The notes below the pieces were generated by a model. The model ran no database searches. It had not been told where the DNA came from and saw nothing but the letters and a program-made list of their open reading frames with translations. The translations under genes and the position numbers were made by a program. 64,000 bases of DNA. Source: Gottfriedia sp049568075. Lineage in GTDB: Bacteria > Bacillota > Bacilli > Bacillales > Bacillaceae_G. The stretch is taken from NCBI GenBank assembly GCA_049568075.1, contig CP144911.1; one strand, written 5' to 3'. Positions within the stretch are counted from its first letter, which is position 1, and each line of letters starts with the position of its first letter. Positions 8,342-17,245 of the stretch are shown in pieces.

Positions 8342-9769
8342 ATGGATTCTACTAATGAAAAAGGTCAGTTACAACGTTCCATGAAAAGTCGTCATTTGTT
8401 TATGATTTCACTTGGAGGAGTAATCGGTACAGGTTTATTTTTAGGTTCAGGTTTAACGATTAATCAAGCTGGTCCAGGGGGAGCGGTTGTTGCGTATTTA
8501 TTCGGTGGATTGGTGATGTATCTTGTGATGGTTTGCTTAGGTGAACTATCAATTACAATGCCAGTTACAGGTTCATTTAAGACTTATGCTACGAAGTACA
8601 TTGGTCCTGGTACCGGGTTTACGATTGGCTGGATGTATTGGCTTAGTTGGGCAACAACGGTTGGTTTAGAATTCACTGCAGCCGGAATATTGATGCAAAG
8701 GTGGTTCCCACTTGTACCTGTTTGGATCTGGTGTCTTGTATTTATCGTTCTTTTGCTTTGTTTAAACATTCTTAGTGTAAAAGGTTACGCAGAGGCAGAG
8801 TTTTGGTTTGCGGGAATTAAAGTATTTGCAGTTATTGCTTTTATACTGATTGGAGCAGCAACCATATTTGGGTTTGGTCATAAAGGTAGTTCGGCACCTT
8901 TGTTTACTAATTTTACAAAAGATGGTGGACTTTTCCCTCATGGGTTTTCAGCTATATTTTCAACTATGATGGCGGTAGTATTTGCATTTCAAGGTGCAGA
9001 AGTTGTTGGAATTGCAGCTGGTGAAAGTGAAGCACCAGAAAAGACTCTTCCTAAAGCAATTCGAAGTATCATTTTTCGTGTCCTAATTTTTTATGTGTTA
9101 GCAATTTTGGTATTAGCAGCTTTGATTCCATGGAGGCATGCAGGGGTAGTAGAAAGTCCATTTGTTGCGGTATTTGATAGTGTTGGTATTCCATATGCAG
9201 CTGATATTATGAATCTAGTTATTTTAACGGCTTTGCTATCTGTAGGTAATTCAGGATTATATGTATGTTCTCGGATGCTTTGGTCACTTTCTAAAAGTGG
9301 TATGGCACCTAAAGCATTAGGTAAAGTAAATTCTCGAGGTGTGCCGTTTAATGCAGTATTGTTTAGTCTTCTTTTTGCACTAGTATCATTACTTACAAGT
9401 GTAGTATCTGCACAAACAGTTTTTGTCGTTCTACTTTCTGTAACTGGACTAGCTGGTACATTCAGTTGGATGGCAATTGCCTTGTCCCAATACAATTTTA
9501 GAAGACAATTTATTAAAAATGGTGGAAATGTTAAGGAATTAAAGTACAAAGTTCCACTGTTCCCATTAATACCTATTCTATGTCTAGTTTTATGTGGAAT
9601 TTCCATCGTATTTATGGCTTTTGATCCTACTCAACGTTCTTCCTTAATAGGTGGTTTAGGCTTCATGGGTGTAAGCTATCTTTATTACTTTTTACGCCAT
9701 GGGAAAAATAAAGGGAAGATTGGCATTAAGAACGAACATGGAGAAGTGCCGACACAGCCGACTATTTAA
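8342..9769 (+). CDS. Amino acid permease (APC superfamily, LysP/RocE/GabP-like)
   Basis: A 475-residue integral membrane protein with about 12 hydrophobic segments. The amino-acid permease signature is clear: MKSRHLFMISLGGVIGTGLF (TM1) and INQAGPGGAVVAYLFGGLVMY (TM2), then GELSITMPVTGSF and the FQGAEVVGIAAGESE segment of TM6. These are proton-coupled importers for single amino acids. Similarity in the first helices is closest by eye to LysP/RocE-type members, but substrate cannot be read from sequence. ATG at 8342 follows AAAGGTGGGG. It is the first gene behind a sigma-54 promoter and precedes an amino acid dehydrogenase, so it probably imports that enzyme's substrate. Confidence 0.88.
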   Translation: MDSTNEKGQLQRSMKSRHLFMISLGGVIGTGLFLGSGLTINQAGPGGAVVAYLFGGLVMYLVMVCLGELSITMPVTGSFKTYATKYIGPGTGFTIGWMYWLSWATTVGLEFTAAGILMQRWFPLVPVWIWCLVFIVLLLCLNILSVKGYAEAEFWFAGIKVFAVIAFILIGAATIFGFGHKGSSAPLFTNFTKDGGLFPHGFSAIFSTMMAVVFAFQGAEVVGIAAGESEAPEKTLPKAIRSIIFRVLIFYVLAILVLAALIPWRHAGVVESPFVAVFDSVGIPYAADIMNLVILTALLSVGNSGLYVCSRMLWSLSKSGMAPKALGKVNSRGVPFNAVLFSLLFALVSLLTSVVSAQTVFVVLLSVTGLAGTFSWMAIALSQYNFRRQFIKNGGNVKELKYKVPLFPLIPILCLVLCGISIVFMAFDPTQRSSLIGGLGFMGVSYLYYFLRHGKNKGKIGIKNEHGEVPTQPTI

Positions 9770-9842
9770 TCAGTTTACATACAACTTTAGATTCTGACAC
9801 AAGAAATCTATTAAAAAAGATAATCTTTAAGGAGGCTATAGT

Positions 9843-10988
9843 ATGAAAAAACCTTACCTAGTTGTAGAGTGGAATGATAGTGAAACAGATGCACAAGGGT
9901 GGTTAGTGGTACATAACTTTGTCAAAGGGTATGCTGGTGGTGGGACAAGAATGCATCCAACAGTGACAAGGGAAGAAGTTGAACGTTTGGCAGAGGCAAT
10001 GGCTTATAAATATATGGCTTCAGAAAGTGTCACTACAGGTGGATGTAAAGCTGGTATTGCTTATGATTATAAAGCCCCTGATGCGTATGACGTATTAAGA
10101 AGATTTTTGATTGCGATGATGCCATATGTAGAAGCAGGAGTATCTTTAGGAAGTGATTTAGGTACGAAATATGAGGATGTATTAAGAGTATTTGATGAAT
10201 TTAATATAGGAATACCTTTAACAAAATCGATGAAGGAAGATGTAAGTGTTCAAAATGGAATAAAAGATTTTAATAATCTGCTAGCTTCTAAAATAGATTG
10301 TTTCCTTCTAAATGATGCTGTAACAGGCTACGGTGTTGCTTTTTGTGCAGATGAAGCATGGAAATTTAAAGGTGAAAATAAAGTAGCGAAAGTAGTTATT
10401 CAAGGATTTGGTTGTGTAGGAGCAAGTTGTGCGTTGAAATTATCACAGTTAGGCTATAAAATTGTCGGCATTTCCGATGCAAATTTATTAGTAACATGTG
10501 AAGATGGGTTAGATATTCAGAAATTAATTGACCACAAAAACACACATGGAGAAATGAATCGAGAGTTTTTTGAATCGAACTATTCGGTAAGAAGCAACTC
10601 TGAATGGCTTGATGTAGATTGTGACATCTTGATTCCGGCAGCTTTAGAGGATGTAATTAATGTATCAAATGCTAGTAAAGTAAAGGCAAGTTTAATTGTA
10701 GAGGCTGCAAATATTCCAATCTCGGCTGAGGGGGATCAGATCATCAAACAAAGAGGTATCGATGTGGTTAATGATTTTGTAGCGAACTTAGGTGCAATTA
10801 GATTTTATGACGCCGTTATTTTTGGATTAGTGAAACCTGAACCTCAGATAGTTATCGATGATATTGAAAGATTAAGCAGAAAGAATACCTTTAATTTATT
10901 TACAGAAGCTAAAAAACAAAAACGATATCAAAGAGATATTGCTTGCGAACTTTTTGAGCCTACAGTTAGAGATTTGATTGAGTGTTAA
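9843..10988 (+). CDS. Glu/Leu/Phe/Val (ELFV) dehydrogenase family enzyme
   Basis: A 381-residue NAD(P)-dependent amino acid dehydrogenase, expected to deaminate an L-amino acid to a 2-oxo acid and ammonia. Residues 25-75 hold the substrate domain: GGGTRMHP, then MAYK (Lys56) and TTGGCK (Lys69), equivalent to the two catalytic lysines of leucine dehydrogenase, and SLGSDLGT with the catalytic aspartate. The Rossmann part starts with VVIQGFGCVGAS near 180. The residue aligned with the side-chain-carboxylate-binding lysine of glutamate dehydrogenase is glycine (Gly32), so glutamate is unlikely. The motif GGCKAGI and the segment FVANLGAI differ from usual family forms, so this is a divergent member. 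RBS is AAGGAGG. Second gene of sigma-54 operon 1. Confidence 0.83.
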   Translation: MKKPYLVVEWNDSETDAQGWLVVHNFVKGYAGGGTRMHPTVTREEVERLAEAMAYKYMASESVTTGGCKAGIAYDYKAPDAYDVLRRFLIAMMPYVEAGVSLGSDLGTKYEDVLRVFDEFNIGIPLTKSMKEDVSVQNGIKDFNNLLASKIDCFLLNDAVTGYGVAFCADEAWKFKGENKVAKVVIQGFGCVGASCALKLSQLGYKIVGISDANLLVTCEDGLDIQKLIDHKNTHGEMNREFFESNYSVRSNSEWLDVDCDILIPAALEDVINVSNASKVKASLIVEAANIPISAEGDQIIKQRGIDVVNDFVANLGAIRFYDAVIFGLVKPEPQIVIDDIERLSRKNTFNLFTEAKKQKRYQRDIACELFEPTVRDLIEC

Positions 10989-11006
10989 AATAAGTTAAAA
11001 ATACTA

Positions 11007-11045
11007 AAGCCCACAAAGAATAAAAATTTCTTTGTGGGTTTTTTA
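11007..11045 (+). terminator. Intrinsic terminator of sigma-54 operon 1
   Basis: GCCCACAAAGAA pairs with TTCTTTGTGGGTT around a short A-rich loop, followed by a T run. It lies 20 bp after the dehydrogenase stop. Confidence 0.92.
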
Positions 11046-11119
11046 CATTTATAGGCTATTTCGACAGCCCCTTTTATGTATGAACTAGTTTAATAGATTC
11101 TAATAGCAAATTTTTTGTA

Positions 11120-11144
11120 TGAGTTAAAAATGACACTTTTGAGT
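11120..11144 (+). promoter_or_regulatory. Upstream activator element of sigma-54 promoter 2 (TGAGT-N15-TGAGT)
   Basis: TGAGTTAAAAATGACACTTT then TGAGTGGATTTTAA closely matches the copy before the Rieske gene (TGAGTTAAAATTGAC... TGAGTAAATTATAA). The two TGAGT boxes again start 20 bp apart, and the centre is about 114 bp before the predicted transcription start. Confidence 0.78.
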
Positions 11145-11218
11145 GGATTTTAATTTCATTTTTCACTAATTAGATCCGTAAATACAGCCTACATTTAATA
11201 ATAATAAGAATTTTGAAG

Positions 11219-11235
11219 TTGGCATGGGTTTTGCA
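11219..11235 (+). promoter_or_regulatory. Sigma-54 (-24/-12) promoter 2
   Basis: TTGGCAT-GGGTT-TTGCA has the invariant GG and GC at correct spacing. Predicted start is near 11246, about 134 bases before the CoA transferase start. Confidence 0.88.
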
Positions 11236-11379
11236 TTATGAAAAGTATAACGAAAATGGAGGGCTAATATACCTTAAATTTTCTATATACATGCAATAAC
11301 AAAAATACATTGGTAACCATTTTAATTGCCCAGTGGAAGTTAGAAAATACGAAAGAAAATCAATGAAGAGGTGATCAAA

Positions 11380-12564
11380 TTGCCGGGGGCATTACATGGT
11401 ATCAAAATTATTGATTTAACAAGAGTACTAGCGGGTCCCTTTTGTACGATGATCCTTGGGGATCTTGGGGCCGAGGTAATCAAAATTGAAAGTATTAGTG
11501 GTGGGGATGAAACACGAGGATGGGGGCCTCCTTTTGTAGAAGGAGAAAGTGCATATTATTTATGTGCTAATCGAAACAAGCAAGGGATTACTTTAAATTT
11601 GAAGGATAATAAGGGGAAAGAGGTTTTAAAAAAACTTATTTCTGAAGCTGATGTTGTTGTTCAGAACTTTAAACCTGGAACTTTAGAAAAACTAGGTTTT
11701 TCCTATGAAGAAATGAAAAAGATGAAAGAAGATATTATTCTTGCATCAATTAGTGGATTTGGTAGCAAAGGACCTAATTCTTCACTTCCTGGATATGATT
11801 ATATCATTCAGGCGATGTCTGGTTTAATGAGCATTACCGGAGAGAAGGATGGCGAGCCAACAAAAGTGGGAGTTGCTATTTCAGACGTATTAACGGGGTT
11901 ATTTACATGTATTGGAATTCTTGCTTCATTACAACATCGTAATCGTACAGGGGAAGGACAAGAAATTGACATCTCACTATTTGACTCGCAATTGGTTGCA
12001 TTAGTAAATGTGGCTAGTAATTATTTATGTAGTGGTGTAATACCTGAGCGATTAGGAAATCATCATCCTAATATTGTTCCATATCAAGTTTTTTCAGCAA
12101 GTGATGGTGAAATGGTGATCGCAGTTGGTAATGATCATCAATTTAATCGATTTGCTTTACTTATGGAAGAACCGATTTTATTAGATGAATTATATAGGAC
12201 TAATGCTAGTCGATTGCAGTATCGAAAACAAATTGAGGAAATCATCTCAAATAAAATCAAAACTAAAAGTAAAAATGAGTGGAAAGTTCGTTTAGATAAA
12301 ATTGGTATTCCAAATGGACCGATTTATAACGTCAGTGAAGCCCTGCAGTCTGACCAAGCTAGTTCAAGGGATATGGTGCTAGAAGTAAAACATCCATTCA
12401 TAAATGATCTGAAGTTAGTTGGTTCACCATTAAAATTATCAAAAACACCAGTTGAAGTAGTAAGACATCCTCCATTACATGGAGAACATACTGAAGAAGT
12501 AATGAGTAAACTTGGTTATTCACAATTAGAAATAGAGGAAATGAAACGAAATAATACAATTTGA
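11380..12564 (+). CDS. CaiB/BaiF (family III) CoA transferase
   Basis: A 394-residue family III CoA transferase. These enzymes move CoA between acyl-CoA and a free carboxylate through an aspartyl-CoA thioester. RVLAGPFCTMILGDLGAEVIKIE near the N-terminus binds CoA, and PGYDYIIQAMSGLM near 150 carries the catalytic aspartate. Start choice: TTG at 11380, seven bases after GAGGTGATC, which is near-perfectly complementary to the 16S rRNA tail. A GTG at 11371 would overlap that site. First gene of a four-gene operon behind a sigma-54 promoter. In context it should activate the acid made by the aldehyde dehydrogenase, feeding the adjacent acyl-CoA dehydrogenase. Substrate unknown; carnitine-type, glutarate-type and other acids remain possible. 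Confidence 0.88.
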   Translation: MPGALHGIKIIDLTRVLAGPFCTMILGDLGAEVIKIESISGGDETRGWGPPFVEGESAYYLCANRNKQGITLNLKDNKGKEVLKKLISEADVVVQNFKPGTLEKLGFSYEEMKKMKEDIILASISGFGSKGPNSSLPGYDYIIQAMSGLMSITGEKDGEPTKVGVAISDVLTGLFTCIGILASLQHRNRTGEGQEIDISLFDSQLVALVNVASNYLCSGVIPERLGNHHPNIVPYQVFSASDGEMVIAVGNDHQFNRFALLMEEPILLDELYRTNASRLQYRKQIEEIISNKIKTKSKNEWKVRLDKIGIPNGPIYNVSEALQSDQASSRDMVLEVKHPFINDLKLVGSPLKLSKTPVEVVRHPPLHGEHTEEVMSKLGYSQLEIEEMKRNNTI

Positions 12565-12576
12565 GGAGGAAATAAA

Positions 12577-13794
12577 ATGAATTTTTCATTAACAGAAGAG
12601 CAAAAAAGTGTACGAAAGGTAGTTAGATCGTTTGTGGATCGTGAAATTATACCATTTATTAAGGAATGGGATGAAAAAGGACATTTTGAAGTAAATATTC
12701 TAAAACGACTTTCCGAATTGGAATTAATGGGTGTATGTATTCCGGAACAATATGGTGGAGTTGGAATGGACTATAATACTTTAGCAATCATATGTGAGGA
12801 ACTAGAGCGTGGAGATACAGCTTTCCGTACGGCTGTTTCAGTACATACGGGATTAAATAGCATGACATTATTACAGTGGGGAACTGAAGAACAAAAGAAA
12901 AAGTATCTCGTTCCTCAAGCGCGAGGGAAGAAAATTGGTGCATTTGGGTTAACAGAGCCAAATGCAGGATCTGATGTAGTAGCAATGGCGACAACAGCAG
13001 TAAAGGATGGTGATAGTTATATCTTAAACGGATCAAAAACATGGATCTCTTTATGTGATGTAGCTGATCATTTCTTAATCTTTGCAAAAACAAATCATGA
13101 CCTAAAGCACCACGGAATTTCTTGCTTTATCGTAGAACGTACTTTTGAAGGGGTTACTACAAAACCAATTAAAGGAAAAATGGGAATTAGAGCTGGAAAC
13201 ACTGGAGAAGTATTTTTAGATGATGTCAGAGTACCAACTGAGAACCTATTAGGATTCGAAGGTGAAGGGTTTAAAATTGCAATGGCAGCGCTTGATAATG
13301 GAAGGTTTACAGTTGCAGCTGGTGCTTGTGGATTAATTCAGGCATCACTTGAAGCAAGCGTAAAATATTGTCATGAGCGAAAAACCTTTGGTAAAGAAAT
13401 CGGGAAACATCAATTAGTGCAACAAATGATCGCTAAAATGTCTTCAAATCTTGAAATCTCCCGTCTACTAGTCTATAAAGCTGGCTGGTTAAAAAATAGT
13501 GGAAAACGCAACACTAGAGAAACATCACTAGCCAAATGGATTTCTTGTAATGCAGCAAATGAGGCAGCTAATGATGCTGTACAAATTCATGGGGCATATG
13601 GATTTTCAAATGAGTTTCCAGTAGAACGTTATTTAAGAAATTCAAAAGCACCAGTCATTTATGAAGGAACGAGAGAGGTTCATACAATTATGCAGGCTGA
13701 ATATGACCTAGGTTATAGGGAAGATAAAGTTTTAAGAAAAATGCTTCCAGCTTGGCCATTCGAAGAGGTTAACGTAGAAACAGTTAAATCTTAA
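12577..13794 (+). CDS. Acyl-CoA dehydrogenase, glutaryl-CoA-dehydrogenase-like
   Basis: A 405-residue FAD enzyme that oxidises acyl-CoA to enoyl-CoA. Signatures include FGLTEPNAGSD, NGSKTWIS, HERKTFGKEIGKHQLVQ, and IYEGTREVHTIM with the catalytic-base glutamate near the C-terminus. The segment ELERGDTAFRTAVSVH (Arg84) resembles glutaryl-CoA dehydrogenase, where the aligned arginine binds the substrate's distal carboxylate; the histidine after YEGT is also glutaryl-CoA-dehydrogenase-like. Medium-chain and isovaleryl enzymes lack this arginine. A dicarboxylic acyl-CoA is therefore the leading guess, by inference. It starts 13 bp after the CoA transferase with a GAGGAGG ribosome binding site. 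Confidence 0.87.
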   Translation: MNFSLTEEQKSVRKVVRSFVDREIIPFIKEWDEKGHFEVNILKRLSELELMGVCIPEQYGGVGMDYNTLAIICEELERGDTAFRTAVSVHTGLNSMTLLQWGTEEQKKKYLVPQARGKKIGAFGLTEPNAGSDVVAMATTAVKDGDSYILNGSKTWISLCDVADHFLIFAKTNHDLKHHGISCFIVERTFEGVTTKPIKGKMGIRAGNTGEVFLDDVRVPTENLLGFEGEGFKIAMAALDNGRFTVAAGACGLIQASLEASVKYCHERKTFGKEIGKHQLVQQMIAKMSSNLEISRLLVYKAGWLKNSGKRNTRETSLAKWISCNAANEAANDAVQIHGAYGFSNEFPVERYLRNSKAPVIYEGTREVHTIMQAEYDLGYREDKVLRKMLPAWPFEEVNVETVKS

Positions 13795-13865
13795 TGAAAA
13801 ATAGGAGTAGAAAATAGATTGCTAGTGTTTCAATATAAACGCATAGGAGAAGGGAGTGTTTTGTA

Positions 13866-15524
13866 ATGAAAATTTGCGGTGGAAAAGCAGTAGTCAATGT
13901 TATGGCCAAGGAAGGGGTAAATAAAGTTTTTTGTGTACCTGGTGAGAGTTATCTAGGCGTTATGGATGCGTTATATGAACATCCGGAAATTAGCTTGATA
14001 TCAGCTCGACATGAAGGTGGAGCTTCATTTATGGCGGAAGGTTATGCAAAAGCATCGGGAGAAGTAGGTGTTTGTATGGCAACTCGTGGTGTTGGTGCTT
14101 CAAACTTGGCGATTGGAATTCATACTGCCAGCCAAGATTCCACTCCGTTAGTTGCACTTATTGGACAAGTAGAGCGTCCTTTTAAAGAAAAGGAAGCATT
14201 TCAAGAGGTCAATCTTGTAGGGATGTTTAGCCATTTGTGCAAATGGACAGTGGAGATTGATCAAGTAGAACGAATCCCAGAGCTTTTACATCGGGCATTT
14301 CATATTGCTCGTTCAGGTCGTCCTGGTCCTGTGTTAGTAGCATTACCTCATGACATGCTAGAAGATACAGCTGAAATGGTAGAAATCCCAGTCTATCAGT
14401 CTCAGCCGGCTCGTCCACATAAAGAGAGTGTTCAGCAAGTAGTCGAAATGATTCAAAATGCCAAACGGCCGATTCTTATAGCTGGTGGGGGAGTCATTCG
14501 TTCACAAGCTGTTCCTTTATTAGTTAAATTTGCTGAAACAGTACAAATCCCTGTTGTTTCTGCATTCCGTCGTTTCGATGCGTTTCCAAATTCACATCCT
14601 TGTTATGCGGGCTGGCTAGGCTTTGGAACACCAAAGTATTTACTTGAAGCGATTGACAATGCAGACTTAGTGATTGCACTAGGTACAAGGTTTTCCCAAG
14701 TAGGAACGCAAGATTATTCATTGCTTTCAGGCAAAGGAAAACTGATTCACATTGATATTTCAGAGGATGTATTCGGAAAAGTTTATGCTCCTTCTTTGGC
14801 TGTTACAGCTGATGTGAAAGCTTTTTTAGTGGAAGCATTATCAATTGCTTTATCTACGCCATTAAATTCAGATGAAATGCGAGTAGAAAAGCTTCATAAC
14901 GAATACATGAACTTTTCAAAGACGAAGGAAGATTATACGGATGAATATGTAGATCTGGATGGCTTTATGTATGATATCGTCTCGCATCTCCCAAAAGATA
15001 CGATTATTACGAATGATGCAGGGAACTTCTTTGGATGGCTTTCTCGATATTATCGCTTTGAGCATGAAAATACATATGTCGGACCAACATCTGGAGCGAT
15101 GGGGTATGGGCTGCCAGCTGCTATTGGTGCAAAACTCGCACAGCCGCATAAAACAGTTGTTTCCTTCTCAGGAGATGGGGGCTTCATGATGACGCTTCAG
15201 GAAATCGAAACAGCCGTACGATACAACATTCCTGTCATTTCAATTGTGGTCAACAACAATATGTATGGAACAATTCGAACACATCAAGAAAAGCATTTTC
15301 CAGATCGAGTAATCGGTACGGAGCTTTCTAACCCAAACTTTGCAGAGCTTGCGAGTTTATTTGGAGCATACGGTCAGAAGGTCGAAAAAAATACTGATTT
15401 TGCGCCGGCACTTAAGAGGGCATTATCATCGGGACGTCCATCTATTATCGAAGTTGTAACAAACCCGAAGATTTTATCTGCTGGTCAAGATAAGTCAAAA
15501 ATGAATTTATCCTATAGTAAATAA
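13866..15524 (+). CDS. ThDP-dependent enzyme (acetolactate synthase/2-oxoacid decarboxylase superfamily)
   Basis: A 552-residue protein with the three domains of this superfamily: N-terminal pyrimidine-binding domain with the activating glutamate in ARHEGGASFMAEGYAK (about 48-62), a central Rossmann-like domain (about 190-320), and a C-terminal pyrophosphate-binding domain with SGDGGFMMT...VVNNN (GDG-N27-NN, near 437-465). Related enzymes decarboxylate 2-oxo acids or transfer the resulting carbanion. The RHEGGA motif replaces the RHEQGA of biosynthetic acetolactate synthases, and there is no regulatory subunit gene, so a catabolic decarboxylase or carboligase is more likely. In this operon it would convert a 2-oxo acid to an aldehyde for the next gene's enzyme. 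Alternatives: oxalyl-CoA decarboxylase or sulfoacetaldehyde acetyltransferase relatives. Confidence 0.83.
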   Translation: MKICGGKAVVNVMAKEGVNKVFCVPGESYLGVMDALYEHPEISLISARHEGGASFMAEGYAKASGEVGVCMATRGVGASNLAIGIHTASQDSTPLVALIGQVERPFKEKEAFQEVNLVGMFSHLCKWTVEIDQVERIPELLHRAFHIARSGRPGPVLVALPHDMLEDTAEMVEIPVYQSQPARPHKESVQQVVEMIQNAKRPILIAGGGVIRSQAVPLLVKFAETVQIPVVSAFRRFDAFPNSHPCYAGWLGFGTPKYLLEAIDNADLVIALGTRFSQVGTQDYSLLSGKGKLIHIDISEDVFGKVYAPSLAVTADVKAFLVEALSIALSTPLNSDEMRVEKLHNEYMNFSKTKEDYTDEYVDLDGFMYDIVSHLPKDTIITNDAGNFFGWLSRYYRFEHENTYVGPTSGAMGYGLPAAIGAKLAQPHKTVVSFSGDGGFMMTLQEIETAVRYNIPVISIVVNNNMYGTIRTHQEKHFPDRVIGTELSNPNFAELASLFGAYGQKVEKNTDFAPALKRALSSGRPSIIEVVTNPKILSAGQDKSKMNLSYSK

Positions 15525-15555
15525 TTAATGAAAAAATCTAATTGGGGGAAATGAT

Positions 15556-16998
15556 ATGCGTTATGCAAACTATATTAATGGCGAATGGAAACAGCCTACG
15601 TTAGGTGAATATCGGGAAAATTACAGTCCTCATAATGGAGAGTCATTAGGAGAATTTCCTTCAAGTACAGAAGAGGATACACGACAAGCTATTCTTGCAG
15701 CGAAAACGGCCTTTTTATCATGGAAGAAACTTTCATACCAACAACGAGCTGTTTACCTTCAAAAAGCAGCAGATTTATTAAAAGCAAAGGTCCATGAAGT
15801 AGGACGTGATTTAACACTAGAAGAAGGGAAAACACTTGCTGAGGGTATTGGAGAAACACAGCGTGCGATCAGTATCCTTGAATATTTTGCAGGAGAAGCA
15901 AGACAGCCAGTCGGAGAAGTGATTCCTTCTGGTAATACAAATACATTTTTATATACAACTCGAATGCCAATTGGGCCAATTGGATTGATTACGCCTTGGA
16001 ATTTTCCTATTGCAATTCCTGTATGGAAAATGGCTCCTGCATTAGTTTACGGAAATACGGTAGTGATTAAACCAGCGGATTTGACTCCAAAATCTGTTTA
16101 TCATGTGATAAAAGCGCTTGATGAGGCTGGTATTCCACCAGGCGTTGTAAACTGTGTATTTGGTAGAGGTTCTGTCGTTGGAACAGAATTGGTAGAACAT
16201 CCTTATATTAAAGCAATCTCATTTACAGGATCTAATCAGGTTGGAAATCAGATTCAGCAAAAGGCTACAGCAAAAGGAAAGAAAGTACAAATGGAATTAG
16301 GTGGGAAGAATCCACTAATCGTGCTTGCTGATGCAGATTTAGAAAAAGCAGTTGAAATTGCCGTGAGCGGTGCTTTCAAATCTACTGGTCAAAAGTGTAC
16401 AGCAACGAGTAGGGTCATTGTGGAAGAAGCAATTTATGAAGTATTCCGTGACCGACTTGTAGAACGGTCAAAATCATTAAAAGTTGGAAATCCACTTCAT
16501 GATGATACATTTATCGGTCCAGCTGTTTCTCAATCACAACTTGATGGTGTGCTAGCCATGATTGAAGCTGGAAAGGACGAGGCAACTCTATTATGCGGTG
16601 GAGAAATTCCTGCTGATAAAGAACTAATAAATGGTTTCTATGTACAACCTACAATCTTTGAAAATGTCTCCTCAGATGCTCGTATTGCCCGAGAAGAAAT
16701 ATTCGGACCTGTAGTAGCGCTTTTTAAAGTGAAAAACTATGAGGAAGCAGTAGAGATGGCTAATGATACTGAATATGGTTTAAGTGCAGCGATTTGTACA
16801 AACAATTTTACAATCGCACAGCGTTTTGTTGAAGACATTGAAGTTGGTCTTGTACATGTAAATAATGAAACAGCAGGTTCAGAGCCACAAGTACCTTTTG
16901 GCGGCTGCAAAAGTTCAAGTACAGGATCCCGCGAACAAGGTAAGACGGCAATAGATTTTTATACACAAGTCAAAACGGTTTATATGGATCGATTGTAA
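15556..16998 (+). CDS. NAD(P)-dependent aldehyde dehydrogenase (semialdehyde dehydrogenase-like)
   Basis: A 480-residue ALDH superfamily enzyme, full length. It has the cofactor region PIGLITPWNFPIAIP with VIKPADLTP, the SFTGS turn, catalytic Glu in QMELGGKNPLIV, and catalytic Cys in GQKCTATSRVIV. It ends with PFGGCKSSSTGSREQG. It resembles the succinate-semialdehyde/2-oxoglutarate-semialdehyde dehydrogenase group, such as B. subtilis GabD and YcbD. RBS TTGGGGG precedes ATG 15556. Last gene of sigma-54 operon 2. It should oxidise the aldehyde released by the ThDP enzyme to the acid that the CoA transferase activates. Confidence 0.9.
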   Translation: MRYANYINGEWKQPTLGEYRENYSPHNGESLGEFPSSTEEDTRQAILAAKTAFLSWKKLSYQQRAVYLQKAADLLKAKVHEVGRDLTLEEGKTLAEGIGETQRAISILEYFAGEARQPVGEVIPSGNTNTFLYTTRMPIGPIGLITPWNFPIAIPVWKMAPALVYGNTVVIKPADLTPKSVYHVIKALDEAGIPPGVVNCVFGRGSVVGTELVEHPYIKAISFTGSNQVGNQIQQKATAKGKKVQMELGGKNPLIVLADADLEKAVEIAVSGAFKSTGQKCTATSRVIVEEAIYEVFRDRLVERSKSLKVGNPLHDDTFIGPAVSQSQLDGVLAMIEAGKDEATLLCGGEIPADKELINGFYVQPTIFENVSSDARIAREEIFGPVVALFKVKNYEEAVEMANDTEYGLSAAICTNNFTIAQRFVEDIEVGLVHVNNETAGSEPQVPFGGCKSSSTGSREQGKTAIDFYTQVKTVYMDRL

Positions 16999-17017
16999 TC
17001 TGTCAGGTTAAAAGAGG

Positions 17018-17060
17018 CTGCCTTATAAGTCAGGGGAACTGACTTATGGGCGCTTTTTTT
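17018..17060 (+). terminator. Intrinsic terminator of sigma-54 operon 2
   Basis: ATAAGTCAG pairs with CTGACTTAT around GGGAA, then GGGCGC and a run of T. Confidence 0.82.
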
Positions 17061-17202
17061 GTGAAACTAAAGATTTTATTTGAGTACCTTGTAGCATTAT
17101 TGATAAATCGTCTATATGATGGATGCTACTTACTCATGAACCCTTTATAAGGAAGTTATTTATAGCATTTAGCATTTATACTTCCTCAAGGATCTTCACT
17201 GC

Positions 17203-17234
17203 AAAAATACCCGACGATTTATCGGGTATTTTTT
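17203..17234. terminator. Bidirectional terminator between operon 2 and the activator gene
   Basis: AAAAATACCCGA pairs with TCGGGTATTTTTT across a CGATTTA loop. It lies just beyond the stop codon of the leftward sigma-54 activator gene. Confidence 0.9.
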
Positions 17235-17245
17235 AATTTAAACAT

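Noticed and set aside
13866..15524. Biosynthetic acetolactate synthase large subunit (IlvB)
   Set aside because: There is no small subunit or ilv context, RHEGGA replaces RHEQGA, and the gene is embedded in a catabolic sigma-54 operon.
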